DNA from: Lepus europaeus
Lineage: Eukaryota; Chordata; Mammalia; Lagomorpha; Leporidae
Reading direction: 5' to 3'
Length of the DNA: 64,000 nt
Assembly: GCF_033115175.1 (NCBI RefSeq)
Contig: NC_084837.1
Span: 21,390,266-21,454,265 of the forward strand
This document shows, piece after piece, positions 33,756 to 43,883 of the stretch. A model generated the notes under the pieces. It made no database searches. It saw only the letters and a list, made by a program, of their open reading frames with translations, and had not been told where the DNA came from. Positions within the stretch are counted from its first letter, which is position 1. Each line of letters starts with the position of its first letter. Made by a program: the position numbers and the translations under genes.

Positions 33756-33819
33756 TTTATTGATGGCATGTCTACTTGTTCCTTTTTCTTTTTAAATCAT
33801 GTGGAGAGCTCCTGTTTAA

Positions 33820-34103
33820 AATGTTAAGGTTTATTTTTATTTTGTAAAGACAGGTAGTTTCCATCTGCTGGTTCACTTCCCAAACGCCCACAACATCCAG
33901 GGCTGGCCCAGGCTGAAGCCAGGAGCCTGCAACTTCATCTGGGTCGGCTTCATGGGTGGCAGGGCCCAAGAATTTGAGCCCTCCCCTGCCGCGCACCAGG
34001 GTGCACGTATACAGGAAGCTGGAATTGGGAGTGGAGCTGGGACCTGATCCCAGGCACTCCAGTATGGGATGTAGGTGTCCTGAGTGGCTGCTCACCACTC
34101 CTC
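33820..34103 (-). mobile_element. C-repeat SINE, older and diverged
   Basis: Reverse orientation: TTAAGGTTTATTTTTATTTTG, CATCTGCTGGTTCACTTCCC, and GGAAGCTGGAATTGGGAGTGGAG. The 5' end is eroded. Confidence 0.8.
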
Positions 34104-34409
34104 CAAACATCCATGGCCCAGTTACGTGTCCTGGTGAGGAAAACATTGCAAATTCGTGGCCCATCAGCTGAGTCTGGCTGGCGAACATATTGGATTTGGT
34201 TCTCCTAATACTGAATCATTAAACATTTGATTTGTTGCCGATGTTTAAAAGTTCATGGGATTTCATGTACAAATCTGGGTTTTCTGCTGCTTTTAGAAAA
34301 GAGATACAGCAGCATTGCCTGGTGCTGAGTGACAGTGGTCCTTGGACAGGGCAGGCAGTGCTGGACCTTCCGATTAGTCTCCCAGGCCAGCATTAAAATA
34401 GTGGCTCCT
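34104..34409. other. Intergenic unique sequence
   Basis: Nothing recognised. Confidence 0.4.
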
Positions 34410-34771
34410 GGCCGGCGCCATGGCTCAATAGGCTAATCCTCCGCCTGTGGCGCTGACACCCCAGGTTCTAGTTCCGGTCAGGGTGCCAGATTCTGTCCTG
34501 GTTGCCCCTCTTCCAGTCCAGCTCTCTGCTGTGGCCCGGGAAGGCAGTGGAGGATGGCCCAAGTCCTTGGGCCCTGCACCCGCATGGGAGACCAGGAGAA
34601 GCACCTGGCTCCTGCCTTTGGATCAGCACGGTGCGCCGGCTGCAGCGCGCCAGCCGCGGCAGCCATTGGAGGGTGAACCAACGGCAAAAAGGAAGACCTT
34701 TCTCTCTGTCTCTCTCTCACTGTCCACTCTGCCTGTCAAAAATAAATAAATAAATAAATAATAATAATAAT
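34410..34771 (+). mobile_element. C-repeat SINE, young, with internal duplication
   Basis: Forward orientation, starting GCCGGCGCCATGGCTC. The stretch at about 34633-34662 repeats a GCGCC(G/A)GC(T/C)GC motif that occurs once in other copies. The tail is (AAAT)n then (AAT)n instead of plain poly(A). Confidence 0.9.
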
Positions 34772-36066
34772 TGCTCCTAAGTGCTCAGAAATCTTGACTA
34801 CTATTATTGTGTCGTTGCTATTGTTCATAGAGCTGCTCCCTCGCTCTCTGGTCTTGCAGGGCCACGAGGATTTGTGAAAGCTGGAGGACGATTGCGGCGG
34901 GGGTGGCGAGGTGAGCGAGGCTTCGCGTAATGATGATGGCACCAGACCCGAAGGCAGGAGGGAAGGAAGTGCAGCTCCTTGGTGCTGAGAAAATTGCTCC
35001 CTTGAGCACCATCAGCCCCTCACATCAGAGTTCTCGGCTGGCCTGCGGCAGAGCTCGGCGCGGTGGCCCGGGTCACCCCGTGACACATCTCACGGCTCCG
35101 CGAGCTTGCTCAGCTCACAGCCTCACAAATCACATTTGGAGCCTCCTTATCAGGCAAGCTAGGAAATTAAACCGAAGCGGCAGCGGTGTTGCTAAGTAAT
35201 GTGGCTGTGTACACAGGCCCCCGCGGCCGGGCTGTCACAGCCCCGTGCAGGCGTCACTCCCACTGTGGCTAATGAGGTTTGCAGTCTCCTCAGGAAACCT
35301 GCTGTTCTTTTTTTAAGGCCAGAAAACGAGGTAACTTAGAGGCAAGAGATAGTTTCCCCTCCTAGAAGCTAGGGTGTGTGTGCACACATACTTATGCGTG
35401 TATGTGTGTGTGTATGTGTGCAAGAGTGTGCGTGTATGGGTGTATATTACAGATCTCCTGTCTCATGACTCAGAAGTGGGGAGAAGATCCGAGATCCGTG
35501 CTTCCCTGGATTACAAATGCCTGGTTGAATCTGCCCGTGTGTCCCTCGCCTGGTACTCAGGAATGTTTGTTGAGTGACTGCTGGCTGCCCTCTGCCTGGG
35601 GATGGTCCTGAATGACTTGGAGTGCACAGGCCCTCCTGGAAGTCTCTCTCAGGACTATCTTTCCTTCAGGGCCTTTGCTTTTTCTACCAGGGCTGTAGGG
35701 CCATGAGTTGGGCTCCTGGCCTGGGGCATGCGAGGGCCGCTGAGCTGGAGCTGGAAGTGGCCTTGCTCTCCTTGTCCCTTTCAGAGTTCGCGTCTTGTGG
35801 CCCCACAAAGATCGCAGCCTGAGGACACAGCTCTGGACTGTGAGGCAGTCATTGTGTGGCCCCTTAATCCACTCAGGCAGAGCCACAGCGCGTGTGTGGT
35901 CATCTAGTGTCTGTGGCCTGCGGCTGTACTGGGAGGTGAAGTGTGTTGGACGCACTGGGACATGTGGGGCCCAAGGTCTTCCCCAGCCCCCTCTCTGAAA
36001 GACACCCTCAGCCTTGTCTGTTCTGGGCTCCTGGGATGGCTCGGGAAACTGAAGGCCCTCCTCTTT
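34772..36066. other. Repeat-poor intergenic block, candidate regulatory core
   Basis: No SINE or LINE for 1.3 kb apart from a TGTGTG-rich run at 35371-35440. The part at about 35080-35300 has a compact mix of motif-like words (CTTATCAG, a GATA-type site; GCTAATGAGG; AAATTAAACC) and reads like a conserved non-coding element. That reading is by feel only. ORFs up to 132 codons show no domain. Confidence 0.35.
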
Positions 36067-36378
36067 ATTTTTATTTTTAAAGATTTATTTGAAAGACAGA
36101 GTTAGAGAGAGAGGGAGAGATAGTCTATCTACTGGTTCACTTCCCAGATGACTGCACAGCCAGGGCTGGGCCAGGCTGAAGCCAGGAGCCATGAACTTCA
36201 TCCAGGTCTCCCCTGTGGGTGCACGGGCCCAAGCACTTGGGCCATCTTCTGCTGCTTTCCCAAGTACATTGGCAGGGAGCTGGATTGGAAGTGGAGCAGC
36301 TGGGTCTCAAACCAGCGCCCATATGGGATGCTAGTATTGCATGTGGTGCCTTAACCTGCTGTGCCACAAGGCTGGCCC
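36067..36378 (-). mobile_element. C-repeat SINE, older
   Basis: Reverse orientation: TTTTAAAGATTTATTTGAAAG, and 5' end CTGTGCCACAAGGCTGGCCC. The flanks share CCCTCCTCTTTA (about 36055 and 36383). Confidence 0.9.
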
Positions 36379-36402
36379 AAGTCCCTCCTCTTTAAAAACA
36401 GG

Positions 36403-36726
36403 ATTTTTTACTAATTGATTTTATTTTATTTGAAAGGTAAGGAGACAGAGAAAGAGAGATCTTCTACTTGTTTGTTCATTTCTCAAATGCCCACAGCAGC
36501 CAGCGCTGGGCCAGGCTGAAGCCAGGTGCCCGGAGCTCCATCCTGGATGCATCATGAGTGGCAGGGGCCCATGTACCTGAGCCAGCATCTGTTGTTTTCA
36601 GGGTATGCGTTAGCAGAAGCTGGAATTGGAAACAGAGGATCCGGGACTCGAACCCAGGCACTCTGGATATGACGTGCAAGTGTCCCAAGCAGCAACTGAA
36701 CTTCCTGCTGCACCAGACGCCTGCCC
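36403..36726 (-). mobile_element. C-repeat SINE, old
   Basis: Reverse orientation: TTTTATTTTATTTGAAAGG, GGCCAGGCTGAAGCCAGG, and 5' end CACCAGACGCCTGCCC. It lies about 25 bp from the previous SINE in the same orientation. Confidence 0.82.
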
Positions 36727-37199
36727 TGAAGCCCCGCCTCTTTCATGGAGATTTTTAATCACTCAACAGTCATTCAGGTAGGTTGGGGCTCCCGTCGCCT
36801 CTGCATGGTGACGGGAGTATGCGGCCTCCGGTGCACCTGGTGGGAGACCCTGCGGCACAGGCTGCCCTTGTCTGGTCCTGGTCTGTGGTCCCAGGCCACC
36901 TCTACCCTCCGGGAGCTCCTGAGAATGTGGCCTAGGCAAGTCTCTGTTGTCGGGAAACAGAAGAATGGGAGAGAGAATGTCGGGCGCCTGCGGGTGCTGT
37001 TGTGTGGTGGGAGGCGCGGCTGTACCCAGAGGGGCTGCAGAAATCTCCATGCCAAGTGCATTTTTTGCATTCTCAGGGGCTGCCGAGGCTGGGACCGTCT
37101 CCCTGGGGCAGGGCTGTGCTCTGCTAGACCCGGGGCTGACCTGTGTGTGTGTGTGTGTCTGTGTGCTGGGTGTCCAAGGCTGCCCATTGGTCTGACTGT
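36727..37199. other. Intergenic GC-rich sequence
   Basis: GC-rich with a (TG)n at 37142-37158. ORFs on both strands (up to 156 codons on +) lack domains and run into the neighbouring SINE T-run. Confidence 0.4.
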
Positions 37200-37527
37200 A
37201 TTTTTTTTTTTTTGATGTATTTTTTTATTTGAAAGGCAGAGTTATATAGAGAGAAGAACACACACACATACACACACACAGGTCTTCCATCCACTGGTTC
37301 ACTCCCCAAATGGCTGCAACAACTGGGGCTGGGCCAGGCCAAAGCCAAGAGCCAGGAGCTTCTTCGGGGTCTCCCATGTGGGTGCAGGGACCCAAACACT
37401 TGGGCCATCTTTCCGCTGCTTTCCTAGGCCCATTAGCAGGCAGTGAGATAGGACTAGAACCAGTGCCCAGACAGGATGCCAGCACTGCAGGCTGTGGCTC
37501 AACCCGCTAAGCCATAGCACTGGCCCC
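37200..37527 (-). mobile_element. C-repeat SINE, older, with (CA)n
   Basis: Reverse orientation; T-run, TTTATTTGAAAGGCAGAGTTATA, an internal (CA)n, and 5' end AAGCCATAGCACTGGCCCC. The flanks share CTGACTG(T/C)ATTT. Confidence 0.9.
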
Positions 37528-38238
37528 TGACTGCATTTCTTACACGTCCCGAGCAGTGACTTCATTGCTGAGCCAAACACGCACCCCTGTGTGTCGTCAT
37601 TTTCACTGCCTGTCATTCAGGATATAGACACATCGTAGTGTATTGAACCACTCCTCTGTTATGTGACATTTTGGTTGATTCCAATATTTTTCTGCTGCTG
37701 TCATGAACATTCTAGAAGCTTCCTCCTCGTGTTCCAGGTAAGTACATTTCCAAAGCCTCGACTTGTATTGCGGAATCATCTTCCTGAACTCATGAGCTGT
37801 GTATGGATTCCTTTTACTGCAATTTCAAATATATTTGTCAATCTGATAGGTGGAAACCAGGCATGTCATTGTTCATTTGAATCTCCTGCGTTACGTGAGG
37901 TTAAGCATTCTCCTTGGGGGTAATTAGCTGGCAGGGCTATCTGTGTTTCCTGCTTCCCAACGGGGGAAGCTTGTTATCATTCGGGAGGATGAAACTAGGG
38001 CGTGCAGCCAGCGAGCTGGGGGCAGTTAAAGTAGCTGCTGTTAGCCTCCAGAGCCTGAAGCCAATCTTCCTAAGTGTCTGTTTTCAATCATCCTCAAGTG
38101 GCCTTCTAATATTATTCAGTGTGCCCTGCTGGCCCAGGCCTGCAGCAGGCAGAGCTGGGGGGAGTTATGACGCAGGTCCCGATGAGCAGGTGTGGGACGG
38201 CTTCAGGGTGCAGGTGCTTGGCTGACTCATGGATCCGC
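37528..38238. other. Intergenic sequence, possible old LINE and conserved block
   Basis: 37620-37900 resembles a decayed LINE (GGTTGATTCCAATATTTTTCTGCTG…CATGAACATTC). From about 37915 to 38190 a repeat-free segment starting GGGGGTAATTAGCTGGCAGG contains an ATTA homeodomain-type core; it is a possible conserved element. Confidence 0.35.
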
Positions 38239-38549
38239 TTTTTCTTCTTTTAGTTGTTTGTTTATTTCGAAAGTAGAATGAGATACAGACAGATGAGATC
38301 TTTCATCCACTGGTTCACACTCTGAAGGCCCACGACAGATGGGGCTAGGCAAGGCCGAAGTTAGGAGGTTGGAATTCTATCTGGGTCTCCCATGTGGGTG
38401 GCAAGGACCCTTCTACTTGGGCCATCACCTGCTGCCTCCCAGGGTGTGCATTGGCTGGAGGCTGGAATAGGAAGTGGAGCTGGCATTGAAACCCAGGCCC
38501 TTTGATACAACATGGCACATATTAACCACTCTGTCAAACACCTGCCCCA
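38239..38549 (-). mobile_element. C-repeat SINE, old and diverged
   Basis: Reverse orientation: GTTTGTTTATTTCGAAAGTAG, GGTCTCCCATGTGGGTGGC, and 5' end CTGTCAAACACCTGCCCC. Confidence 0.8.
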
Positions 38550-38661
38550 TAGGTTGACTTCCTGTACCTCCGCCTTCCCGCTTGTCCTTTACCTCCTATT
38601 CATGTAGATAACCAGGTATCAATATCTTTCGTTGTGTACATATTTTAAAATATTATATTCA

Positions 38662-38966
38662 GGGTGCTGGTGCTGGCTAAGCCTCTGCCTGTGGTGCCGG
38701 CACCCTAATATGGGCACCGGTTCACATTCCAGTTACTTTTCTTCCAATCCATCTCTCTGTTATGGCCTGGGAAAGCAGTAGAAGATGGCCCAAGTGCTTG
38801 AGCCCTGCATTTGGGAGACCTGAAGAAGCTCCTGGCTCTTGGCTTTGGAAAGGCCCAGCTCCAACTGTTGTGGCCATTTGGGGGGTGAACAGCAGATGGA
38901 AGACCTCTTTCTTTGTCTCTCCCTCTCTCTGTCTATAACTCTATCTCTCAAATAAAAAGAAAAAAA
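38662..38966 (+). mobile_element. C-repeat SINE, older
   Basis: Forward orientation: GTGCTGGTGCTGGCTAAGCC, body, the tail CTCTCAAATAAAAAGAAAAAAAG. It abuts a reverse copy tail to tail. Confidence 0.85.
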
Positions 38967-39279
38967 GATTTTATTAAAACATTAATAAGGCAGAGTGACC
39001 GAGTGAGAGAGAGAGAGAAAAAGAGTGATCTTGCATCCACTGGTTCACTCCCCAAATGGCTGCAATAGCCAGGGCTGAGCCAACCGAAGCCAGGAGCCAG
39101 GAACTCCAGTTGGGCCTCCCATGTGGGTGGCAGGGCCCCCAGAACTTGAGCCATCACCAGTTGTCTTCCCAGGCACCAGCAGGAAGCTGGATCAGAAGCA
39201 GGCACTGAGACCGGTGCTCCGGTATGGGATGCCAGCACCACAGGCAGAGGCTTGTCCCCGTGTTGCACCGCCGGCCCCT
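38967..39279 (-). mobile_element. C-repeat SINE, older
   Basis: Reverse orientation, starting ATTTTATTAAAACATTAATAAGG directly after the forward copy; 5' end GTTGCACCGCCGGCCCC. The pair forms a 600-bp inverted repeat. Confidence 0.87.
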
Positions 39280-40433
39280 TGCCTGTGTTCTGTGGCGTCC
39301 GCTCCTTTGACGCTGTGGTCACCGCTGTGTTGGATACAGCGCTGACACTTGGAGTCTGAGGCTGGTGGATAACTCGGGTAGGAAGTGGCTTGGGACTGTA
39401 AACTCTGCCAGGCTTCCATTGTTTCTGGGCCCGCAGGCCTCCAGGACCAGGTAAGGAGAGGCCAGAGAGGGAAGGCAGCTTGGGGACCGTCTTCACCAGC
39501 AGAGACATGCCCCGCGTCACTCCTGTGGCCACGCAGTGTTGTGGGAGGCCCAGCTGCTGCGGTTACCAAGCTGGGCTTTTAAGGACAAGTTCATGATCCA
39601 CGTCCCTTTCACCATAGCAAGGTGACCTTCGCGCCACTCATTCAAGTAGGAAGACTAGGGATGGACACGGTCGGGAGGTGTTTTGCCAGGAGCAGCAGTG
39701 GTGGGGAAGGCCCAGCAGGTGGTGAAGCCTGAGTGGACCATGGCTTCCTGGTGGCCAAAGCAGATGCTGGGGGCCATTCCCGGGGAAGGCCGGGCTAGAA
39801 CGGGCCCTCCGCCACGTGGAACTGCCAGGGCGAGTTACCTGGGATGTGGGAAGGGGAGTGGAGATTTTCTGGGAAATATCCAGTCCTCGGAACCTAATGG
39901 GGGGGGGGGGCCGAGAAACCAGGAGAGCCCGCTTACATGTGAGAGCCCGCCCTTACCCCGGCGTGGCACTGTGGTGGCTGCCAGCTGCCTCTTTGACTCT
40001 GGCCGTGCTAACTGCAGGCAGTTGATGGACAGGGCGCCGGGGAAGTGACGCAAAGTCCCAGCGGTGAGAACTCTCACAGCAGAAAGAGCAGAGGGGTGGG
40101 GGAGGCAGGGCATGGCTGAGCTCCGCCCTCTCCCCAGGGGTTTATTCCACACCTTGCAGTAGCTCTTTGAGAGTTGCTGGCCAAGTCTCAGAGCTTCCCA
40201 CCCCGGGGAGTTACCTCCACCCTCCGTCCCTGAAGGGACTTGGGGTCTTTCGGTGTTGAGTAGGCAGTGGAGACAGAGGAGAGGATTTGGGGTTGTGCCC
40301 TGCTCAGCCAGCTGCCACAGAGAGGGGAGCTGCCTTCTGGAAGAATCTGAAGGCGTTTGGTGTAACTTTGTGATGTGCCAGCGGTTAGGATTAATCACAG
40401 TGAAACCATTGTGTCTGCCATAGTGCTTTCTCT
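39280..40433. other. Intergenic GC-rich unique sequence
   Basis: GC-rich with a G-run of 12 at 39900-39911. ORFs (up to 187 codons, minus strand) have no recognised domain. Confidence 0.4.
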
Positions 40434-40736
40434 ATTTTTTTTTTTAAATTATTTATTCAAAAGACAGACAGAGAGAGAGAGAGATCTTCCATCTGCGGGT
40501 TCACTCCCCAAATGCCTGCAATGGCCATGGCTGAGCCCGGAGCTGGAAATTCAATCTGGTTCTCCCACATGGGTGGAGGGACCAAACCATTTGGGCCACC
40601 ATCTGCAGCCTCACAGGGTACGCATTAGCCCGTGGCTGGAACAGTCCAAGCAGGGCGGGGACTGGAACCCAGGGACTTGGTATGGGATGCAGGTGTCCCA
40701 AGTGGTGTCTTAACTGTCGCACTGAACACTTGTTCC
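40434..40736 (-). mobile_element. C-repeat SINE, old
   Basis: Reverse orientation: T-run, AAATTATTTATTCAAAAGACAG, GGTTCTCCCACATGGGTGGAG, and 5' end CACTGAACACTTGTTCC. Confidence 0.8.
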
Positions 40737-41099
40737 TCTAGTGCTTGCTTGTAGCTCTGACCTGATCTCCCTAAGATCAAATATTTCAGCGAGTTTACTG
40801 AATTTTAATTTTTATCAGTTTGACAACAGCTCAACCTCATGGGAGGGGCACTTTTATAATAGGTATGCGGAGGAAGCCGGGTGTACTTTGCAAATCTTGG
40901 TAGCAGATGCTTAAGGCGTCGGGCATGGGTCCTCCCAGTCCTAAGGGGGCGCTGTAGGGCAACGGTGGGCTGAATATGCCTGTAGATGCCATGGTAGGGG
41001 CTTAGTCCCACTCCCCCAGGGGTTTGTCTTTTGTCCCCTGTTCTCTGTGCAGAGCAACAGTTGGGAGAACCTCTCACCAGAGAGCTGTTGTCTCTGCTG

Positions 41100-41195
41100 C
41101 GTGGTCTCATGGCTGTAGTTCTGATTTGCAAAATGAGACACTAGTAGTACCATCTCAGGGAATCGTGTGAAGCTTAACTGAGTTAATACACTAAA
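41100..41195. mobile_element. MIR fragment (probable)
   Basis: TTTGCAAAATGAGACACTAG…CTCAGGGAATCGTGTGAAGC matches the feel of the MIR 5' half. The rest of 40737-41402 is unique sequence with nothing recognised. Confidence 0.45.
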
Positions 41196-41402
41196 AAAAT
41201 AGAGAATGCACTCAATGCAAGTGAACTATTCTGAAGACGGTGATGATGACAATAGTAATGACCGTGAACCCTGGGTTTCACAGATGGAGGCAGCCTAGGG
41301 TGTTCCTTTCTGCCAGCAAGGTCCCAATAAATCCCCACTCTGTGCCTTTATGGCCTTGCCAGGGACACGGTGACCAGCCTAAAGGGTAAGGGATATTCTG
41401 TT

Positions 41403-41665
41403 TTTTAAAGAACTGACAGTCATTATGTTATCTTTTGGGGGTACAAAGTGACACTTCAGTATAGGCACACAACGTGCAGGGATCAGATCAGGCATATCTG
41501 TCACCTGTGTGGGGAACACCCAGAATTCTCTCTGCAAGCTATTTTGGACTATTGACGATTGTCGCTGACCGTGGGGCCCTACTGTGCTGTAGCATGGTAG
41601 ACATTATTCCTATCCAGCTGCACCCTCGTACCCTATAACCTCCTCTCTCCATCAGGAAGGGCTGT
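41403..41665 (-). mobile_element. Old LINE-1-like fragment
   Basis: TTATCTTTTGGGGGTACAAAGTG, GGGATCAGATCAGGCATATCTG and AATTCTCTCTGCAAGCTATTTTGG recall an ancient LINE-1 untranslated segment common in mammals. Family and orientation are uncertain. Confidence 0.5.
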
Positions 41666-41809
41666 TGTTCTATCGACTTTGGGGAGATGCTGGTAGAAAA
41701 ATCACCAGGCCTGTGATTTTATTAAATAAAAGGCCAAAATGATAAATTTGACCTGGAGAATTTCATCTGGAGTCAGCGGTAAAACCACTGGAAGTGTGAG
41801 TGGGGTCGC

Positions 41810-41905
41810 TTGCTTAGCCCTGCTGCCTGCCAGCTGTGCCACCGGTTATTTACGCTCCCCGAGCGTCGGTTTCATTTGTAAGCAGGAGTGACACTTTATG
41901 GGGTT
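41810..41905. mobile_element. MIR fragment (probable)
   Basis: CTGCCAGCTGTGCCACCGG…TCGGTTTCATTTGTAAGCAGGAGTGA resembles the MIR conserved core region. Confidence 0.45.
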
Positions 41906-41927
41906 GTTGTGATTCATAAATTGGACG

Positions 41928-42190
41928 AGGGGCAGGCATTTACCCTGGTGATTAGATGCTGCTTAGGACACCCGTGGCTCCTATCAGAGTACCGAGTTTG
42001 GAAGAGAGCTCTGGCTTCTGGCTTTGGCTTCCTGATAATACGCACACCGGGGACAGCCGTGAGGATGCGAGTAACTGGGAAACCTGGACTGAGTTCCGGC
42101 TCCTGGCTCCCGTCTGAGCCAGTCCCGGGCATTGTGTGCATTCGGGCAGGGAAGCAGAGACGGGAGCACTCTGTCTAATAAATAGAGAAA
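41928..42190 (+). mobile_element. C-repeat SINE, old
   Basis: Forward orientation: GAGGGGCAGGCATTTACCCTGG, GATGCTGCTTAGGACACCCG, and CTCTGTCTAATAAATAGAG at the tail. The oldest-looking C-repeat type in the window. Confidence 0.72.
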
Positions 42191-43527
42191 TATCATAATA
42201 TTTGTACAGTGCTTAGCAAGTGAAGTTCTTGGAACCAGGCAAAACCCAGGGAAGCTCCTTATCACCTTCATTCCACACCCTGGTTTGGAAGCTTGGTCGC
42301 CAGTGTGGCGGTGGGACCCTTAAGAAGCACAGCCGAGTGGGGAGTCCTCTGTAGGTCACCACAGGTGTTGCCCTTGGAAGAGATTACATGGTTTGTGGGG
42401 CTTCCTGGGTTCTCTTGCCGGGGTTGTTACTAAAGAGCAAGACTGATCCCTCCCCAGTCTCCGGCTCCTGGGCTGGCTGTGTGCTCCACCTCCCACGTGC
42501 TTGCCCACCACTGGGAGGTCCTCACCAGAGCTGAGCTGATGACGGGGCCGCACCCTCGAGCTTCCAAAACTGTGAGCGGGATCAAGCTCTTCTCTTGAGG
42601 ACGTATGGGGCCACAGGTATTTTGTTAGAGAAACGGAAGAGAGGTCCATCAGAGCTTAGGATTCATGACTCCCTGGGGTTGTGTTCCTTGTCCAGAGGTC
42701 TTCCTTCTCCCCCACCTTCCTCCTCCTCTTCCTCCTTGCCCCTCCTCCCCCTCCCCCTTCCTTGAAGGGTACCAACAACAGTCCTAGCAATTCCCCTGGC
42801 TTGGGTGGCTGCCCCTGTGAAGGCTGGGAGAACGTGGTGCCCCTTGCTTACCCTTGGGCTGTTCCAAGTCACCCTGGCTCTGCATGGATGTCTCCGGGGG
42901 TTCTGTCACTGAGCCTGTCTTGCCACCCCAGGTACGAGGAATGGCTTGTGGCTCCTCTTCCGAGATTACGGCTTCGGAAGATTTTTGCCGGGTCCAGACC
43001 GAAGCTCTCCCTTCCTGGCTCTGCCCCTGTGGCTCGCAATTCTCCTCTCTCGGCCTCTCATGTCTTCGCCTTTTCCTTGGCCCCGGCATCTCTCGATTGC
43101 TCCCCTTCCCGCGGCTCCAGCCACCCTGGCTCGCTCTTGTCTGCATGCCCCCTGCAGTTGCTCTCGCCTCGGCAGCCTCTGGCCCCCATGTCTCTGAGGA
43201 CAGCACCCAGGCTTTGGGACTAGCTGAGCTAGCAATGCAGTCAGCCATAACTCATGAGAATGCTAATGTGGAGTGGCTGATGCGCGGGGCTCCTGCTACT
43301 CACACAGCAGCATGTCTGCAGCTGGGGCACGCTTGCCTCCAGCCGCTGTTTCTCTCCTCTTACTTGGAGCTCCCACACCATGCCTGCATGATGACAGGGC
43401 AGAGGGAGGGAGGAAGCAGGAAACAGAGTTCACACGTGTCCTGTGTAAAGTGGGAAATGCGAAGGTTTTCCCAGTGAGCCCCAGCATACTCTCATTTACA
43501 TTCATTAGCCAAAACCGTGGTGAAGAA
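42191..43527. other. Intergenic GC-rich unique sequence
   Basis: Includes a near-pure pyrimidine tract at 42698-42767. ORFs of 180 and 207 codons (+) pass through it; they have no domain and biased composition, so I do not call genes. Confidence 0.4.
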
Positions 43528-43806
43528 GCTGCTTGGGATGCCCGCAGCCCATGTTGGAGTGCCTGGGTTTGAGTTCCCTCTCCAAATACAACAGCCGGGG
43601 CTCGGCTGGACTGAAGCCAGGAGCTGGAGACTCCATTCGGGTCTCCCATGTGGGAGGCAGGGACCCAACCACTTGGAGCCATCAATGCTGCCTCCCAGGA
43701 CGTGCATTAGCAGGAAGCGGGCTTGGGAGTAGAGCCAGGACTGGAACCCAGATGTGGGTGTGGGCCTGCCAGCCAGTGGCTCACCTGCTGGGTCGAAAGC
43801 CTGCCC
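43528..43806. mobile_element. Inverted chimeric C-repeat SINE, old
   Basis: 43528-43590 is forward-oriented 5' sequence (GCTGCTTGGGATGCCCGCAGCCCATGTTGGAGTGCCTGGG). From about 43595 the reverse-oriented body of the same family follows (CTGAAGCCAGGAGCTGG…GGTCTCCCATGTGGGAGGC…CAGGAAGCGGGCTTGG), ending at CGAAAGCCTGCCC. Mirror image of the 18.5-kb chimera, but here both ends are 5' ends. Confidence 0.65.
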
Positions 43807-43883
43807 ATGACTGTGCCGTTTGACGTCCCCACTAGCTTCAGCTGGCTCTTCTCCCTGGCCATATGCTAACCCCCCCACCCCAG

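Noticed and set aside
42681-43477. 180- and 207-codon + strand ORFs
   Set aside because: They run through a pyrimidine tract and have Ser/Pro/Leu composition without motif or splice context.
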